From Ciona intestinalis (lineage: Eukaryota > Chordata > Ascidiacea > Phlebobranchia > Cionidae): a stretch of DNA of 64,000 nucleotides. The stretch covers positions 1 through 64,000 of the forward strand of contig NW_004190426.2 of the NCBI RefSeq assembly GCF_000224145.3, in the 5' to 3' direction. Positions 34,899 to 64,000 of this stretch are shown here, piece after piece (position 1 is the stretch's first letter; the number at the start of each line of letters is the position of its first letter). Below the pieces are notes generated by a model. It made no database searches, was not told the DNA's origin, and saw nothing but the letters and a program-made list of their open reading frames with translations. Made by a program: the position numbers and the translations under genes.

Positions 34899-35341
34899 AG
34901 TCGTAGAAACACCGAGTAGTCCAACTGCCGCCACCTTTTTCCAAAATCGAGCAAAAGCTATGACTTTCGCAATGAATTTAAACAAACTTGTTAGGTTTTG
35001 TTTGCGATTTCCTTTTGTGAGAAAGCCCAAAATAGCTTATGTTTACCTTATCAAACATTTTTTGCGAAAAGTTTATTAAATTACCCATATTAAATGACTA
35101 AAATGTCACAAATTCACCGCTTCTAAATCTCGTTTTTGACTTTTTTCGATACAGAAAACAAATTACGCATGTTTTTTGGACTTCCCAACCTTCAAATTTA
35201 TTTTTAAGTTCAAGTTTTCCTTTAAATTACCGAAAAACATGCATTTCCAAGATCCACCGTGTGTTATTTTGGAAACAAGACGGCGTTCAATTTGCATTTA
35301 CGTAACAATGGGTTGGACTACTCGGTATTTCTATGGCTCCG
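34899..35341 (+). mobile_element. hAT-like MITE, copy 2
   Basis: The same TIRs as copy 1 (CAGAGTCGTAGAAACACCGA; GTTGGACTACTCGGTATTTC then TATGGCTCCG). The flanking octamers GCTATACC and GGTATCCC agree at 6 of 8 positions, consistent with an older insertion. Confidence 0.8.
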
Positions 35342-35735
35342 GGTATCCCTACACACCCGGAGTATTTTGCCCAATTGCCTTGACGTTGACGTGACAATGA
35401 AACATACCACTAGTAGTCTTTGTATAAGATTTCTATGATTAAACGCCTACCAGAGTCTGGTCACGCATGATTAACTAATTGAACTATCGCTAATTAAATG
35501 ACATATCAAGTTTTTGACGTCACTCTTCCATGACGTATCAAGTTTGACGTCACTTATCCATGACGCATCTAGTTTCAGACATCCTACCACCAAGCCATGA
35601 AACAGAAACTAAGTCATGTTAATATTTTATTTTCCAACAGTACAAAGTAAGAACACAAAAAAAATATTTTAACGTGATAACTTTTGTTGAAGAAGCTTCT
35701 GAAAAATAGAAACAGGATTAAAATACCTTCATATT

Positions 35736-35855
35736 TTATGTGGCTGGCGTTGGTGGAAAGCCACTACGGCACGACAAGCCCCCAGCCATTGGTAGTGGGT
35801 TTCTACTCTGGTGAGAAACCCTTTGCTGGATAGACCTTACCCAAGCAAGGTTAAA
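35736..35855 (-). CDS. Possible terminal exon of a small unknown gene
   Basis: From an acceptor-like TTTTTGTCTGACGGTTAG a 39-codon frame runs to TAA at 35736-35738 (FNLAWVRSIQQ ... GFPPTPAT). A further acceptor (TTTCTATTTTTCAG) and an AATAAA-type signal follow on the same strand. The stretch can also fold into stable stem-loops (GGGTTTCTCACCAGAGTAGAAACCC core). A 30-codon ATG frame in good Kozak context lies upstream at 36152-36060 (MATYLLIGTCGAVVG), but I could not join the two in phase. It may be non-coding. Confidence 0.25.
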   Translation of the reverse strand, partial: FNLAWVRSIQQRVSHQSRNPLPMAGGLSCRSGFPPTPAT

Positions 35856-36891
35856 CTAACCGTCAGACAAAAATAGTAAGGAACACACCAAAAAAAAGAC
35901 AAAAATAGTACAACGAGTGCAGCGACATACATGTGCCAAACATGCAACAAACACAACAGCTCAATCATACAAAAAGGGGACGCGATGAAAAAGTAATTAA
36001 CGCGGACATAATCATTGAAACATCTACAAATAAAATATGGTTCAAATCCTAAAGAATAATCATCTGCAGTGTACACCATATTGAATGTCCGACCACAAGG
36101 AGTCGAAGCCAACAACAGCTCCGCATGTCCCAATCAAAAGGTAAGTCGCCATGTTGGTACCGCGATACTCTCGTCGCATCTTCACACAATATAATAACGA
36201 CCGGATGTTACGCACCGCATCGACCGTTACGAAACTGCACCAGGTTGTTACGAACCGCATTGACAGTGACCTAATATCGAGCGTAGCATCACTGCGCCGG
36301 TAGCATCACTGTACCGGTAATGACCTAAACACCTAGCGTAGCATCACTGGCGGCGACGTCTACGCAACAACCTGACCGTGACTTAACTCAATCAAAACTG
36401 ACGTAACCGCACCGAACGCAGGGTTATGACAATGCTCTGACCCACCTTATCGACGTCGTAGCGTAATTGTGACGTGGCCATCGTCCCAATCACGCTACAT
36501 GACGTTTTAATATAAAGTTAGTCACGTGGGGAAGTTTACGTTACATTATATTAAACGGATTAATATCACATTTATGCGCATATACTTACTGCGTGTTAAT
36601 ATTACTCGAGTATTTGTGTACCAACATACCGTTCTCACCAAGCAATCAGGACAATACAGAATCGCTGAAGGGTTCGACCTTTGTAGACGAAGTACCCAAT
36701 AGAGTGTACAACAACAAAATCTGATCCAGCAAGATGTTCGCCATAGTTTCATTGCATATATTTCATAGACATGCAAAATGCACTATAGCAGTGACTGACT
36801 AAAAATAGCTGGCAACATTACGTCCAGCAGAATAAGAATACAGCAGCGCAGACAAGACACACATACAACACACAACTCATACTTATAATAC

Positions 36892-37622
36892 TCAAACCTC
36901 AAACCGTGTTTTCTTTAATGGCGTCTTTGTCTGTAAAGATATAACAATTGTGTTAGTTGTACGTAATAGTTACGTCACAGGCAGAAAATTCACCAATTTC
37001 TCAAGTTTATATTCGTTTATTCCACAATAAAATCTATTTTTAAAGTTGTAATTAATTACTAAATCATAAAAAATGATAATATACAATACCTTGCGCTTTT
37101 CTTTGGCAGCTTTATCGCTGACTTTTCTGTAACAATAAGTTAAATATTAGTTTGTATAGTACCGTGGGGCAACATGGGACACGTTTAGTACAGAACATCC
37201 AAGTAGGTTAATCGTGTTTTAAACGGTCCATGTAAGTCTTAAGCATACGGTTTTATAATTCTTTGTGTTCCTGGTTTCCTACCAAATGGGATGAGAAAAT
37301 AGAATACAAAGGTATTCCATTTTTTCGTACTATTCTATATACTATTACGTCATAATTACCTTCAATCCATGTTCCCGCTATGGTCTGCTTTATCCACTGT
37401 GACGTCACATACCAGGTTCTGGAAATTCTAATGTTAAAATTCCATTTAAAGCAACACAGGTTAGCGATGAACAATGAACTTACGAAGTGGGTTCTTCTGT
37501 TGCGTCATCACCACTTCGTGACGTCACATCTCCGAGGTTTCTAGAAAAGAGCTTATGTACGTAATAATGCCAATTGCGATTTATACCTTACCGATTCTTT
37601 GATCTTCTTGCTTCGCGCTCAT
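36892..37622 (-). CDS. Putative small basic protein, 4 exons
   Basis: ATG at 37622 (MSAKQEDQRI) with donor GTAAGG at 37591. Second exon about 37529-37484 (VTSRSGDDATEEPTS), then 37126-37090 (KVSDKAAKEKRK) and 36930-36892 (TKTPLKKTRFEV, TGA). The last three exons join cleanly in phase. The first junction needs a weak acceptor near 37530, because the stronger TTTTCTAG gives a stop. The product would be about 50 residues, hydrophilic and Lys-rich towards the C-terminus, with no known domain. The surroundings are CpG- and CRE-rich, as at a promoter. Confidence 0.4.
37157..37335. mobile_element. MITE, family A, diverged
   Basis: GTGGGGCAACATGGGACACG at the left and GGTATTCCATTTTTTCGTAC at the right. 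The interior ATCGTGTTTTAAACGGTCCA matches the family. It lies within an intron of the putative small gene. Confidence 0.65.
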
Positions 37623-37639
37623 AGCGCAAATATAATTAG

Positions 37640-38310
37640 AATATACAAGTAAAGTGCCTTGCGTCGACGCAAAACGCGCATGGGGCCCCATGAAAAAACG
37701 ACGCGCAACCTAAGCGAATATAGAACAGTCGCGTGTTGTTCAACTATGACGTAACGAAACTAATGACGTAACATTAACGCGAGCGGTAAACAGCGAAATT
37801 TAAACGATTGTGTCGGATTGTGACGTAACAGAATGCAGTGATATTGCGTGTGTGACGCCGCGAATGACGTAATAAAGAACCGCACGGATTCCCGAAACAG
37901 AATGTGATAAGGAATAATTTAAACATAATTTAATAAAGTAATAAACGCAAGGCACACAACTGGTAGCATTATATTATTGTATATAATGTAGTGTAATAAT
38001 AATCACTATACATGGTAGATTAAAGCTATATAATATATAGTATAGTAAATGGTATCGTAATATAAAATACTAATGTAATGAAACAATACTTAACTCAAGT
38101 CTTGCAAGAAAGCTTGTTAAAACCTTCTAACTTGACCTGGTGTGGAACCAACTTCATCTAAACTGAGAAGTGGTGTAAATGCCACGCGTTGTAAGCGAGC
38201 CAATCATCGAAAAGCGGGGACGAATAATCAGCTGGTGCGAGGCGTCAGTCACGTGAGCAATCTGACCAATCAGCTTTAAGGTTTCGACACCCGGCAGATT
38301 GTGACGTCAC
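37640..38310. promoter_or_regulatory. CpG-containing tract dense in CRE-like TGACGTAA/TGACGTCA octamers
   Basis: TGACGTAA-type sites occur near 37747, 37765, 37821 and 37865, and TGACGTCA near 38301, with further sites at 37383-37530. The tract lies upstream of the minus-strand small gene. ATF/CREB-type factors bind this octamer in animals; function here is inference. Confidence 0.4.
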
Positions 38311-38454
38311 AAAAACGATAGTAATGTTAATTCTGCCAAGGATTTTTACGCGGAACTTAATATCGCTTGTTCCTGAAGCAAATCAGACGCGATACGCACC
38401 GAAGAGGAATGCAAAATGGGACTTCCCCTTGCGTTGTTTAAACAAACAAATGAC

Positions 38455-38545
38455 TGTAACCCAGAGGTTACAGGTTCGAGGCTCGGTGCTGCTACCATTG
38501 TTGACGTGTATATTTGTACTTATAGGCAAGACACTTGGCGTTCTT
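38455..38545 (+). mobile_element. SINE head fragment
   Basis: TAACCCAGAGGTTACAGGTT, CGAGGCTCGGTGCTGCTACC and GGCAAGACACTT match the tRNA-like head and first body part only. Confidence 0.65.
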
Positions 38546-38660
38546 ACCTTGATAAAGACGGGCTTAATAGATTGTTGAACCGTCGACTCTTTAAGATCAC
38601 ACTTACACATTTGTCGAATTTTCCTTTTGAGACTTTTAATTTTATTTGCAATAATATGTG

Positions 38661-38848
38661 TAGTATAAGGTTGGGGTAAGATGGGACATGTTTCCATTCT
38701 TTTTCAATTCAATTTGGTAGCAAACAAAGAATATATGCAGAATTATGTAACCGTATACTCACAACTTTAAAAGTGCCTTGTTAAAACATGATCATGAAAC
38801 ATAAGATTTATGTTATAACGGTATCCCATTTTACCCCACAGTATTATA
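38661..38848. mobile_element. MITE, family A
   Basis: The ends AGGTTGGGGTAAGATGGGAC and GTATCCCATTTTACCCCACA. The interior AATTTGGTAGCAAACAAAGA matches other copies. Confidence 0.7.
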
Positions 38849-40248
38849 GTTAACATTGCCTTTTCCACAAAACTACCTGGTTTTAAAATCGTCCGAGTTC
38901 GCGAAAACGGTCCCCTTGACAGACTTGGTGAGCTCTAAGTTGTCACAACTGCGTTGAATTCAAGTTATTCCACCTGTGTAGTAACGCCGGTTACTTCAGA
39001 ACCACAATAACAAAACTGTAGAAGATCCTTTCCGACTTTTAATTTTATTTGCAATAATATATAATTACCACAAATTTCTGACACTGCAAAACTAACTCGT
39101 TTGTCCAGTTTTTAAGCTTGTCCAGTTTCCCGAAAGTAATCTTCTTTGTTTGTATCTGTCACCACTGAGTTGGATTGAAGGACTCGAACAAATAACAAAC
39201 TTACGAGTTTATTTCATACCTTGGTTAATAACTGCTATATTTGTTGTACATTCGACGCTAAGATTAACAAAAAGTCATTCGAATGATTTAAAAACAAGAG
39301 AATATAAATTGCATGAATATAAAGTGCAAAGAGGGCAGCAAAGAGCACTAAATTTGGTCGAGTAATTGATTTACTTCGGTTAAAAATTAAGGCGATGAAG
39401 TAAAAAATTAAATCACAACTAATTTAATAGTTTTGCCTATATGTAGGTTAGAGTAATAGGTCACGTCTCATGTGACATGAAGTGCCGCACGTTGGGCCTC
39501 ACCCGTATCAAACAAACTTATATTCTTCAGGAAATAAAACACTAGGACCATCAAGAGTTTTTTAAAATTAGCATAAAAACAACTGAAAAGTTGTGAAAAA
39601 AACAAAAAAACTTAATTATGGCCGGTGTGTATCATTGATATACAACATTATAAGCTGTTAATTCATTCAAGAAAATATGTTTAAAATATGAAACAATTAT
39701 ATGTTGTGCTTGTACAAGATAGACCAAGTAAATTAAATGCTGTTACTTTGAATTTATAGAGCATGTTTATGTAAAAAAATTACGAAGCTTTTACGATTTT
39801 ATGAATTTAGGGAGAACACACAATATTTACATTGACACCAATATTGTTATTCATAAAAAACAAACAAACAACTCATTCTATTTTGTGGGAATAATTTTAA
39901 AAATCTGATCCTAATATCCAGTCACACTTATAATATAATGAATGTACCACCGGATGAAACAGGGCAATGATACAATTATAAGAACTCAACTTCAGCTTGG
40001 ACCAGAAAACTGTTCTAGAAGCTCAAGAAAAGCTTATAAGAATTTTTAAAATAGAGGACATTTTTGTGAACCCATATTAAAACAAATTGAATTTCTTTGT
40101 TATCTGAATTAGCTTATAGTTGCGGAAACTCGATCTTACAAACAATTCAGCTAACTTTGCAAAATATTTGTAATTTTGAAATATTTACAAAACTTTAAAA
40201 AAGTTTACACCATTTTGTTCCATCCACCATCGTGAACCAAATGTTGAT
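38849..40248. other. Intergenic; no gene seen
   Basis: AT-rich sequence downstream of the myosin gene's 3' end. There are scattered short open frames without support and no repeats beyond simple A/T runs. Confidence 0.5.
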
Positions 40249-57833
<17,585 letters not shown>

Positions 57834-59239
57834 GATGGTATATATTTGTTCCTAGCTTTATTTATTCATAAAACTTATTATTTCTGATGATTGTTATTAA
57901 CGCAGGTATAAGTTATGACATCACAATGTTCATTGTTACACAGGAAATGGTCACCTGTGACATCACTAAGCTATTTCCTCAACACAAGTAATATTAAACT
58001 CAAACAAAATTTACTGATTATTTACTACATAATGTTAACTGTTCATGAATAATAAAACCGCAATGCCCTTTATTCAACTACGAGCAACTAACGTATCCAT
58101 ATACTTAGCTACTGTGTAGAAAAAGGTAAACAATGAGTCATTATGCTGTAACAATAGAACAGGAAGAGAGTCGCTTGCATCTATTGTTAAATCACAACTT
58201 CACTGCGCGTTGGAAATTATACAAGATAAAAATAATTAAGCTGGCTGTGGTTTATTGTTTAAAGTCATAAATATAGGTGTATTATATTTATAAATTGTAA
58301 AGAAGTGATTTTGTAAGAAATGAATGCAGTGTTTTTAAAATAACTTGTGGCAGATATTTTGTGTCTGGAAATAGAATGTGTGTAAATTTTAAATATATAA
58401 CTAATAACTATTTTTAAGTATTTTTAGTTTGAAATTTTTACACCATGTTTATATATAAGCATGTATTTCAGGCCATGTTATGCTTCTGTTCAGGAAAATT
58501 GTATTGTTGTGGTTTCGGACGGTCTCTTCAAACGGAACAATAAAACAAAATTTAGCTTTTTGATGTTTTTACTTTGTGTGTTGCTTTTGTTTGTTTGAAA
58601 ACAAAAATGTATCTTATATTTTAAAAAAAACCTGCCAATAAAATAATTTTAAAACTGTTGTATTTTTATTCAAAACTTTATCTCACGAAAGTATTATACA
58701 AAGTGAACAATACCTTAATAAATTCTTTTCTTTCTTTTTTTCTTTCAAATCAAAATCAACAAATATTATTCCGTTAAAAGTCGTAGTAGTTTTCCCAACA
58801 TTCGTTACCCTTGCGCACAAATCCCGTATTATACCTTTACTGAAACAAAACATACAAGTTAGTTCACTCGCCTTTCTAATAATTTGAGAGTTTTTGCACA
58901 GCTTACATACGTCACAAACTCGTAGTTTACGATTCTACGGATCAACTTGTATTAACAAAGAAAAACAAATATTTGAGCCCAACAAAACAACTATCGTAAA
59001 TCCCATTTAACTCGTTTTGCGACATTGCTGATCATTAAAGTTAGTGCACATCATTTTTTAGTATAATATTATTCGTAAAACTATAAAACGTTACCTTTGT
59101 TTTGACAAAAGCTCAATTTCAAGTTCTTTTCCGCCCTACACATTTAACTTTCTAATATATGCTATATCTATGTAAAATATAAATTTGTGCACCACCTAGC
59201 GGAATTATATTAAATCTAGTCTGGCCACTTGGGGCAGTG
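57834..59239. other. Upstream region of the myosin gene; no gene seen
   Basis: AT-rich intergenic DNA with presumed promoter and 5' UTR for the minus-strand myosin. No core motif can be asserted. Confidence 0.5.
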
Positions 59240-59632
59240 GCGGTACTGTCGAGTTATAACATGGGTGTCTTATACACCAGACACACATGGTGTATTCATA
59301 CACCTCATGCTAACTGTCAAGTTAGCGTATACACCAGACACACATAGTGTATTCATACACCTCATGCTCACTGTTAAGTTATAATCTGGGTGTCTTCTTA
59401 TACACCAGACACACATAGTGTATTCATTATAGGGTTGTGAAGACCTGACACACATAGTGTATTCATTATAGGGTTGTGTCTTCACAACCCTATAGTATTC
59501 ATACACCTCATGCTCACTGTTAAGTTATAACATGGGTGTCTTCTTATACACCAGACAAACATGGTGTATTCATACACCTCATGCTCGCTGTCGAGTTATA
59601 ACATGGGTGTCTTTTTATACACCAAACAATTT
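59240..59632 (+). repeat. 71-bp tandem repeat, about 5 units, with an internal palindrome
   Basis: The same family as 8928-9165 (GAGTTATAACATGGGTGTCT, CACATAGTGTATTCATACAC). Near 59430-59490, TATAGGGTTGTGAAGACC and GTCTTCACAACCCTATA form an inverted pair that interrupts the regular array. Confidence 0.85.
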
Positions 59633-59824
59633 AATTTAATGTACAACACAAAAAATAATGAATAACTTTAACACAATCGCAAGAATGAACAAAATTTTAA
59701 TTCATAACAAAATAATAACTGCATGTGGCAACTTGCATAAGAGCGAAATAAATAAACAACAAATCTGCAGCATGAAACACAACTTTAACTATTTGACATT
59801 CAGTATAATGTGGGGAAATAAAAA

Positions 59825-62800
59825 TCAAGGAATTAAAATCATTTTACTTGGAGGAAAATGAGAAAGAGTAAGAGGAGCAGGAGGAAAAAGAGAAGAGTGA
59901 GATTCAAGTTTCTTCACTTGAATCATCTCCATTGATTGCCACCCATGGTGAGGTACAACAATAAACATGGCAACAGGTGCAACAACTGTGGCCCATGATC
60001 TCCTGAAAGTATGTATAAAGTTATATACAAGTTGAGCTAATTTTAAAACATACTCTTTGTCAACAAAACTAGTTAGAAGCAAAAACAATTGTGGTTTAAT
60101 TCATATTTATGATATTTAACTAATGCTCTTGAGCTTTTTCCATAAATTTCATACAAAACTTTTATAGGTCGTTTCCACACAAGACAGTTTAAACTTCTAA
60201 TAACTGTAACTATCGCTTTGTTGTTAATTCCCATCTCTTCGCTCACCTGATTTGTATTTACCCTGTTTTATTTTTTTAATGAAATAACAAGTATTAAAAT
60301 ACTTACAGTTGCGAAACACTTGGGAATGAACCCTCTTCCTCCAATCTAGTGAGGTCAACACAGACATCATATTTCCCACAATCCACCTCGTCATCGNNNN
60401 NNNNNNNNNNNNNNNNNNNNNNNNNNNNNNNNNNNNNNNNNNNNNNNNNNNNNNNNNNNNNNNNNNNNNNNNNNNNNNNNNNNNNNNNNNNNNNNNNNNN
60501 NNNNNNNNNNNNNNNNNNNNNGTTTAGGGGTTAGAGTATGCTCGGTCGGTGAGGGTGGGGTGGGTACAGGAGCAGTGGGTGTATTTGCAGTTTGTGGGGT
60601 AAGAGATTGTACAGTTTGCATGAGTAAGGTAAGTGAAGGTGGGGTCTTTGGGGATGAGAGAGGAGTAAGCAGTGGTGGGGTTTTGGAGCCAACCCCTGGG
60701 GGTGAATAAGGTATGCTCTGGTTGGGGCGATTCTCACTTGGAGTTGGTTTGAAATTAAACCTTTCTTCGTAGGAGGTTGAGGCTTGGTGTAAGTTCCTTG
60801 GTGTGTTGGGGGTGATGGGGGATCCCTGTGTAGTGGTTGAGGGGTGGCATGGGTAGGGAAGGGTGGTTGGTATCGCTTGAGCAGCAGGCAAGGGTGAATG
60901 GGTTGGACTGCTTACAGGAGGTGTAATGTCTGCAGCAAACTTGTCAAATAAATTAATTCTTTCGGTTTTAAACATTGAAGTTGGAACAGGTTTGGAGTTT
61001 GTGGTGGGGTGAAAGATTTCCTTGGGTGACGTTCTTGTTGGCTGGTAGTCTGGAGTTACGCTTCTGCAAAAGTTAAATTTGTTTGGTTTAGTTCGCTCTT
61101 GGGATCTTTTTCTTGGGGTTATTGTTGGCAGTTCATCAATAAATGGAAGGTGGTGGAAGATTGAGAGGTTGGTTGAGTGGGGGAGAGAGATACTTTTGTG
61201 AAGGGTAGTAGGGGGGGTTGGGGGAGTATTGGATGCTGATAATGTTTGGGTTAATTTCATTGGTTTGGTGGTAGAGTGTGTTTGCTTGGGTTGGGGGTTT
61301 GGTGACTTGCTTGGTGTTTGTTTGGTTGTTGCTTCCGCTGCTTGTATTATTTGGTTACTTGAAGATGAAACAATAGGTGTATGGGTCGGTAGGGGTGATT
61401 TTCCTTGAGTGGGTTTGTATGGTTCTGGTTTATTTGTGCAGCTCCTCTGGTTGCTTGAAGGTGCATCCAAATATGAGGTTTGGACATCTAGTGTGTGGTT
61501 AGGGGGTGAGGGTGATCTTCCAAGAGAATGTGCAGCCTTGCTTGGCTTATATATTTGGCAGCTTTGATTGGCTGAAGGCATGTTCAATGGTAAAGCACTG
61601 GATGTCTGGGTGAATGAGGTGGTAGAGGGTAGAGCAGCTTTGGTTAATGATTGGTTTGTTTGTGATGCCTGTTTATAGAGTGTTTGGTGGCTTTGGTTAG
61701 CTTGAGGTGTGTTCGATGGTAAAGGAATCTGGGACAATGGTATGTAATGCATCCTTGGAGGTGGAGTAGCTTTCATGGATGGTGGGTTGGTTTGTAGTGA
61801 TTTAGTAGGTTGGTTGTTGGTAGATACAGTCTGTAAACTTTGGTTGCTTGAAGGTGTATTTAAATATAAAGTTGATGCATTAGGTGTAAGTGTTGCTAAT
61901 GGAGGTGATCTTCTTAGTTTGGTGGGTGGTTGGTTTGTGTGCGGTGCCGTTTTACTGGTTGCATAGGTATAGTCTGCTGACGGTTTATGCAATGGTAATA
62001 GAGTCTGTGTGATAGGTTTAGAAGATTTTTTGGGAGGTTCAGTGGCCTTGGTTGATAGTGCAGAAGATTGGTTGGAGTGTTGTGGCTTGCTGGTTTGTTC
62101 TGTTGCTAAACTTTGGTTTGTTGAATGTGGAGTATGAGGTTGATTGTCAGTTGTTGTTGAAACTCTTTTGAGCGGTTTGTGGGCTTGTGGAGGATCACTT
62201 TGTGCAGTGGATGGTATGGTTGAGGTTGCTGGTGGTAATACAGGTTGTTCGGACAATAATATATTGAGTACTTCTGCTGGTAGCATGATTGGTTGACAGG
62301 TTTCCATTGGTTTGGGATGATTTGATGATTGCATTGTTGGATTGGGTGGTGGAGGTGTAATGTTGGTTGGATCTGCGGGTGGATCATGCAGAGTTTGTGG
62401 TTCAACACACTTTTGATGTAAAGAGGAGGAAGGTTCTTGTTTTATAACTTTTTTTGTTGGTAGAGCATGTGATACTGGTAACTGAGCAACTTCGAGTTGC
62501 TTTTCAACTAAGCTTTCATCTAGAACAATGTTTGGTGTATGTGGAAGATGTAGATCCAAGTTAAATTGGTTTGTTTCAGTCACCCTTGTAACATGTTGAA
62601 CATCATCCGTGTAAGTATATTTCCAACAAGGTATACCAACTCCAACCTCATTCTTATCCACATAAAACTCAACTTTCAAATCTTTGTAACAAGATGTTGA
62701 GATCACATTTGGATCTACTGGCTTAAAACAAACCAAACACCTCTTCAAAAGATTGTCAGCATACATCTTGCTGTGGCTTCCAACCCTGGGATCGACCAGA

Positions 62801-64000
62801 GGACGATTCAACAACCTACAAGCACAACAACAGCTGTCAGTCATACGGGGTTTGACGTCTTTCTCATTTAAAGTTATTTTAGCAGCTGGAAATTGGAGTT
62901 TTACAAAAGATTGTTTATTTGCAATATTCCCAACGTCTTTGTGGCTTTCAACATTTGTGTCCATCACTCCAGGGCTTTCCTTTGCATTATTTTTCTCCTT
63001 TTGATCATTATCCATTATTGTACAGATAATTAAGTCAGTTGATTCATCAAGCTCGAGGGTGGGTGTGGACACACTAGATACAGGAGGCTCCACATCATCA
63101 TCACTTGTAGTCTCCATAAAACTTGCTCCAGGCACAACATCAGTTTCAATGACCATATCATCATTAATAAAGTTATTCAACCCTTCATCTAAAGTTTCAC
63201 TGCCTTCAATAGAAACTTTATTACCATTTTGTAAAGATGATTTTATATCTATGGTAGCAGCGTCAATACTTTCAGAAACATCTTCAATATTGCTTTGGAT
63301 TGTAGAAGCTTGTTCTGATATTTGTAACGAATTAGATTGTTTCAATCCCATAATTGCACAGGACGTTCCATTTTTAATATCAGCCAATCCATCAATATCA
63401 ACCCCATTATCAATTTGTTTATCAAGTTCAGGATGTTCGACATCAAAATTAACATGGAACACGGGACCTGAAGCTAAAAGATATCATGGTTTTAAATATT
63501 TTAATATTAATTTCAAATCACATCAAAGTACTCACGACTTAGGGGCTTTTTGGCAGAAATTTCCTGGTTTTTAAAAAGTAAACCTGAGATTAATAAAATT
63601 GGGTAATGTTTGCTTGGTAATAAAGCAACATAATAAACTACATCTTCATCGTCTTACCTGAGTCTTGAATCAGTTTTCCCAATTTCTCTTCATTCTCCAA
63701 AATTTTTAAAATTTTTACATAAAGTTCAATATTTTGTGGTGGGACTTTGACCTCACTGTTTGTCCTTTTGGGATCAATACTTGAGTAAGAAACAACAGTG
63801 GTTTGGTCAGTTGAACTTGTAATACTGTTGTCTATACTTAAGTTAGAAAGTATTTTGGTTGGAGAGGAGGTTTCTATGAAACAGAATAAAACATTAATAC
63901 AAAATTATTGAGAATTTCCAAATTACTTAAAAATAATACAAGTTTCATATGATATAATATATATTACCATTGGTTTCTGAGTTAGTTTGATTACATTGAG
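59825..64000 (-). CDS. Large Pro/Ser/Thr-rich protein of unknown function with a cysteine cluster (5' end outside window)
   Basis: Exons: 64000-63968 (partial, ends QTNSETN), 63873-63658, 63473-60307 (contains the 125-N gap) and 60002-59825 with the stop; junction phases agree. About 1200 residues lie in the window. The 5' part is acidic. About residues 210-258 of the long exon is a Cys cluster (DSCCCACRLLNRPLVDPR then LLKRCLVCFKPV), plausibly zinc-binding. A sumoylation-type motif VIKQEP follows, and then roughly 650 residues of low-complexity Pro/Ser/Thr/Gln with recurring SNQS and PPP patterns. I do not recognise the family. Composition and the SUMO motif suggest a nuclear regulator; that is inference only. 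The last exon's frame is fixed by the carried CT at 60307. Confidence 0.8.
60397..60521. other. Assembly gap (125 N) inside a coding exon
   Basis: The gap lies in the long exon of the Pro-rich gene. Coding sequence is open on both sides, so some codons are missing and the frame across it is not proven. Confidence 0.99.

Noticed and set aside
61775-62408. Open frames on either strand inside the Pro-rich gene
   Set aside because: Shadows of the long 1023-codon frame caused by low-complexity composition.
63535-63562. Extra 28-base exon of the Pro-rich gene (GAAATTTCTGCC... before GTGAGT)
   Set aside because: It has splice-like borders, but including it shifts the next exon into an early stop; 63658 joins 63473 in phase without it.

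Overview
The window is metazoan nuclear DNA, almost certainly from the ascidian Ciona (intestinalis/robusta type). The grounds are AT-rich sequence, many small exons with GT-AG introns, tRNA-headed SINEs with the tail unit known from Ciona, swarms of short inverted-repeat elements, and host genes with clear vertebrate relatives. Three runs of N (23142-23191, 41541-41590, 60397-60521) mark a draft assembly. I joined exons by hand from splice sites and reading phase. Gene identities come from remembered family sequences, not from a search.

Layout. (1) 183-2756, plus strand: last four exons of a class A GPCR (ICL3, TM6, TM7, tail); the rest lies upstream. (2) 4270-9443, minus: start and eleven exons of a TPR protein resembling the N-terminal part of TTC3; its 3' end was not found. 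(3) 9444-15846: no gene seen; SINEs and MITEs. (4) 15847-29705, plus: a complete 17-exon SLC5 sodium/solute cotransporter of about 662 residues, closest by eye to the myo-inositol carrier SMIT1 (SLC5A3). Its introns hold much of the repeat load. (5) 31693-33184, minus: complete two-exon LYSMD3/4-like membrane protein. (6) 35600-37900, minus: CpG- and CRE-like-rich tract with one plausible and one weak small gene. (7) 40249-57833, minus: an essentially complete long-tailed class I myosin (MYO1E/MYO1F type), at least 27 exons. (8) 59825-64000, minus: most of a large Pro/Ser/Thr-rich protein of unknown function with a cysteine cluster and a SUMO-type motif; its 5' end is outside the window.

The genes are ordinary, unlinked housekeeping or cell-biology genes and do not form a pathway. 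The most distinctive feature is the repeat landscape. The 3' part of the local SINE is also the monomer of 98-bp tandem arrays at several loci, one of which shows a three-monomer higher-order repeat. Two neighbouring introns of the cotransporter are filled by two unrelated tandem families (131 bp and 98 bp). Several MITE families have terminal inverted repeats and, in two cases, readable target-site duplications. No retroviral or virus-like element, CRISPR array, rRNA or functional tRNA was recognised.
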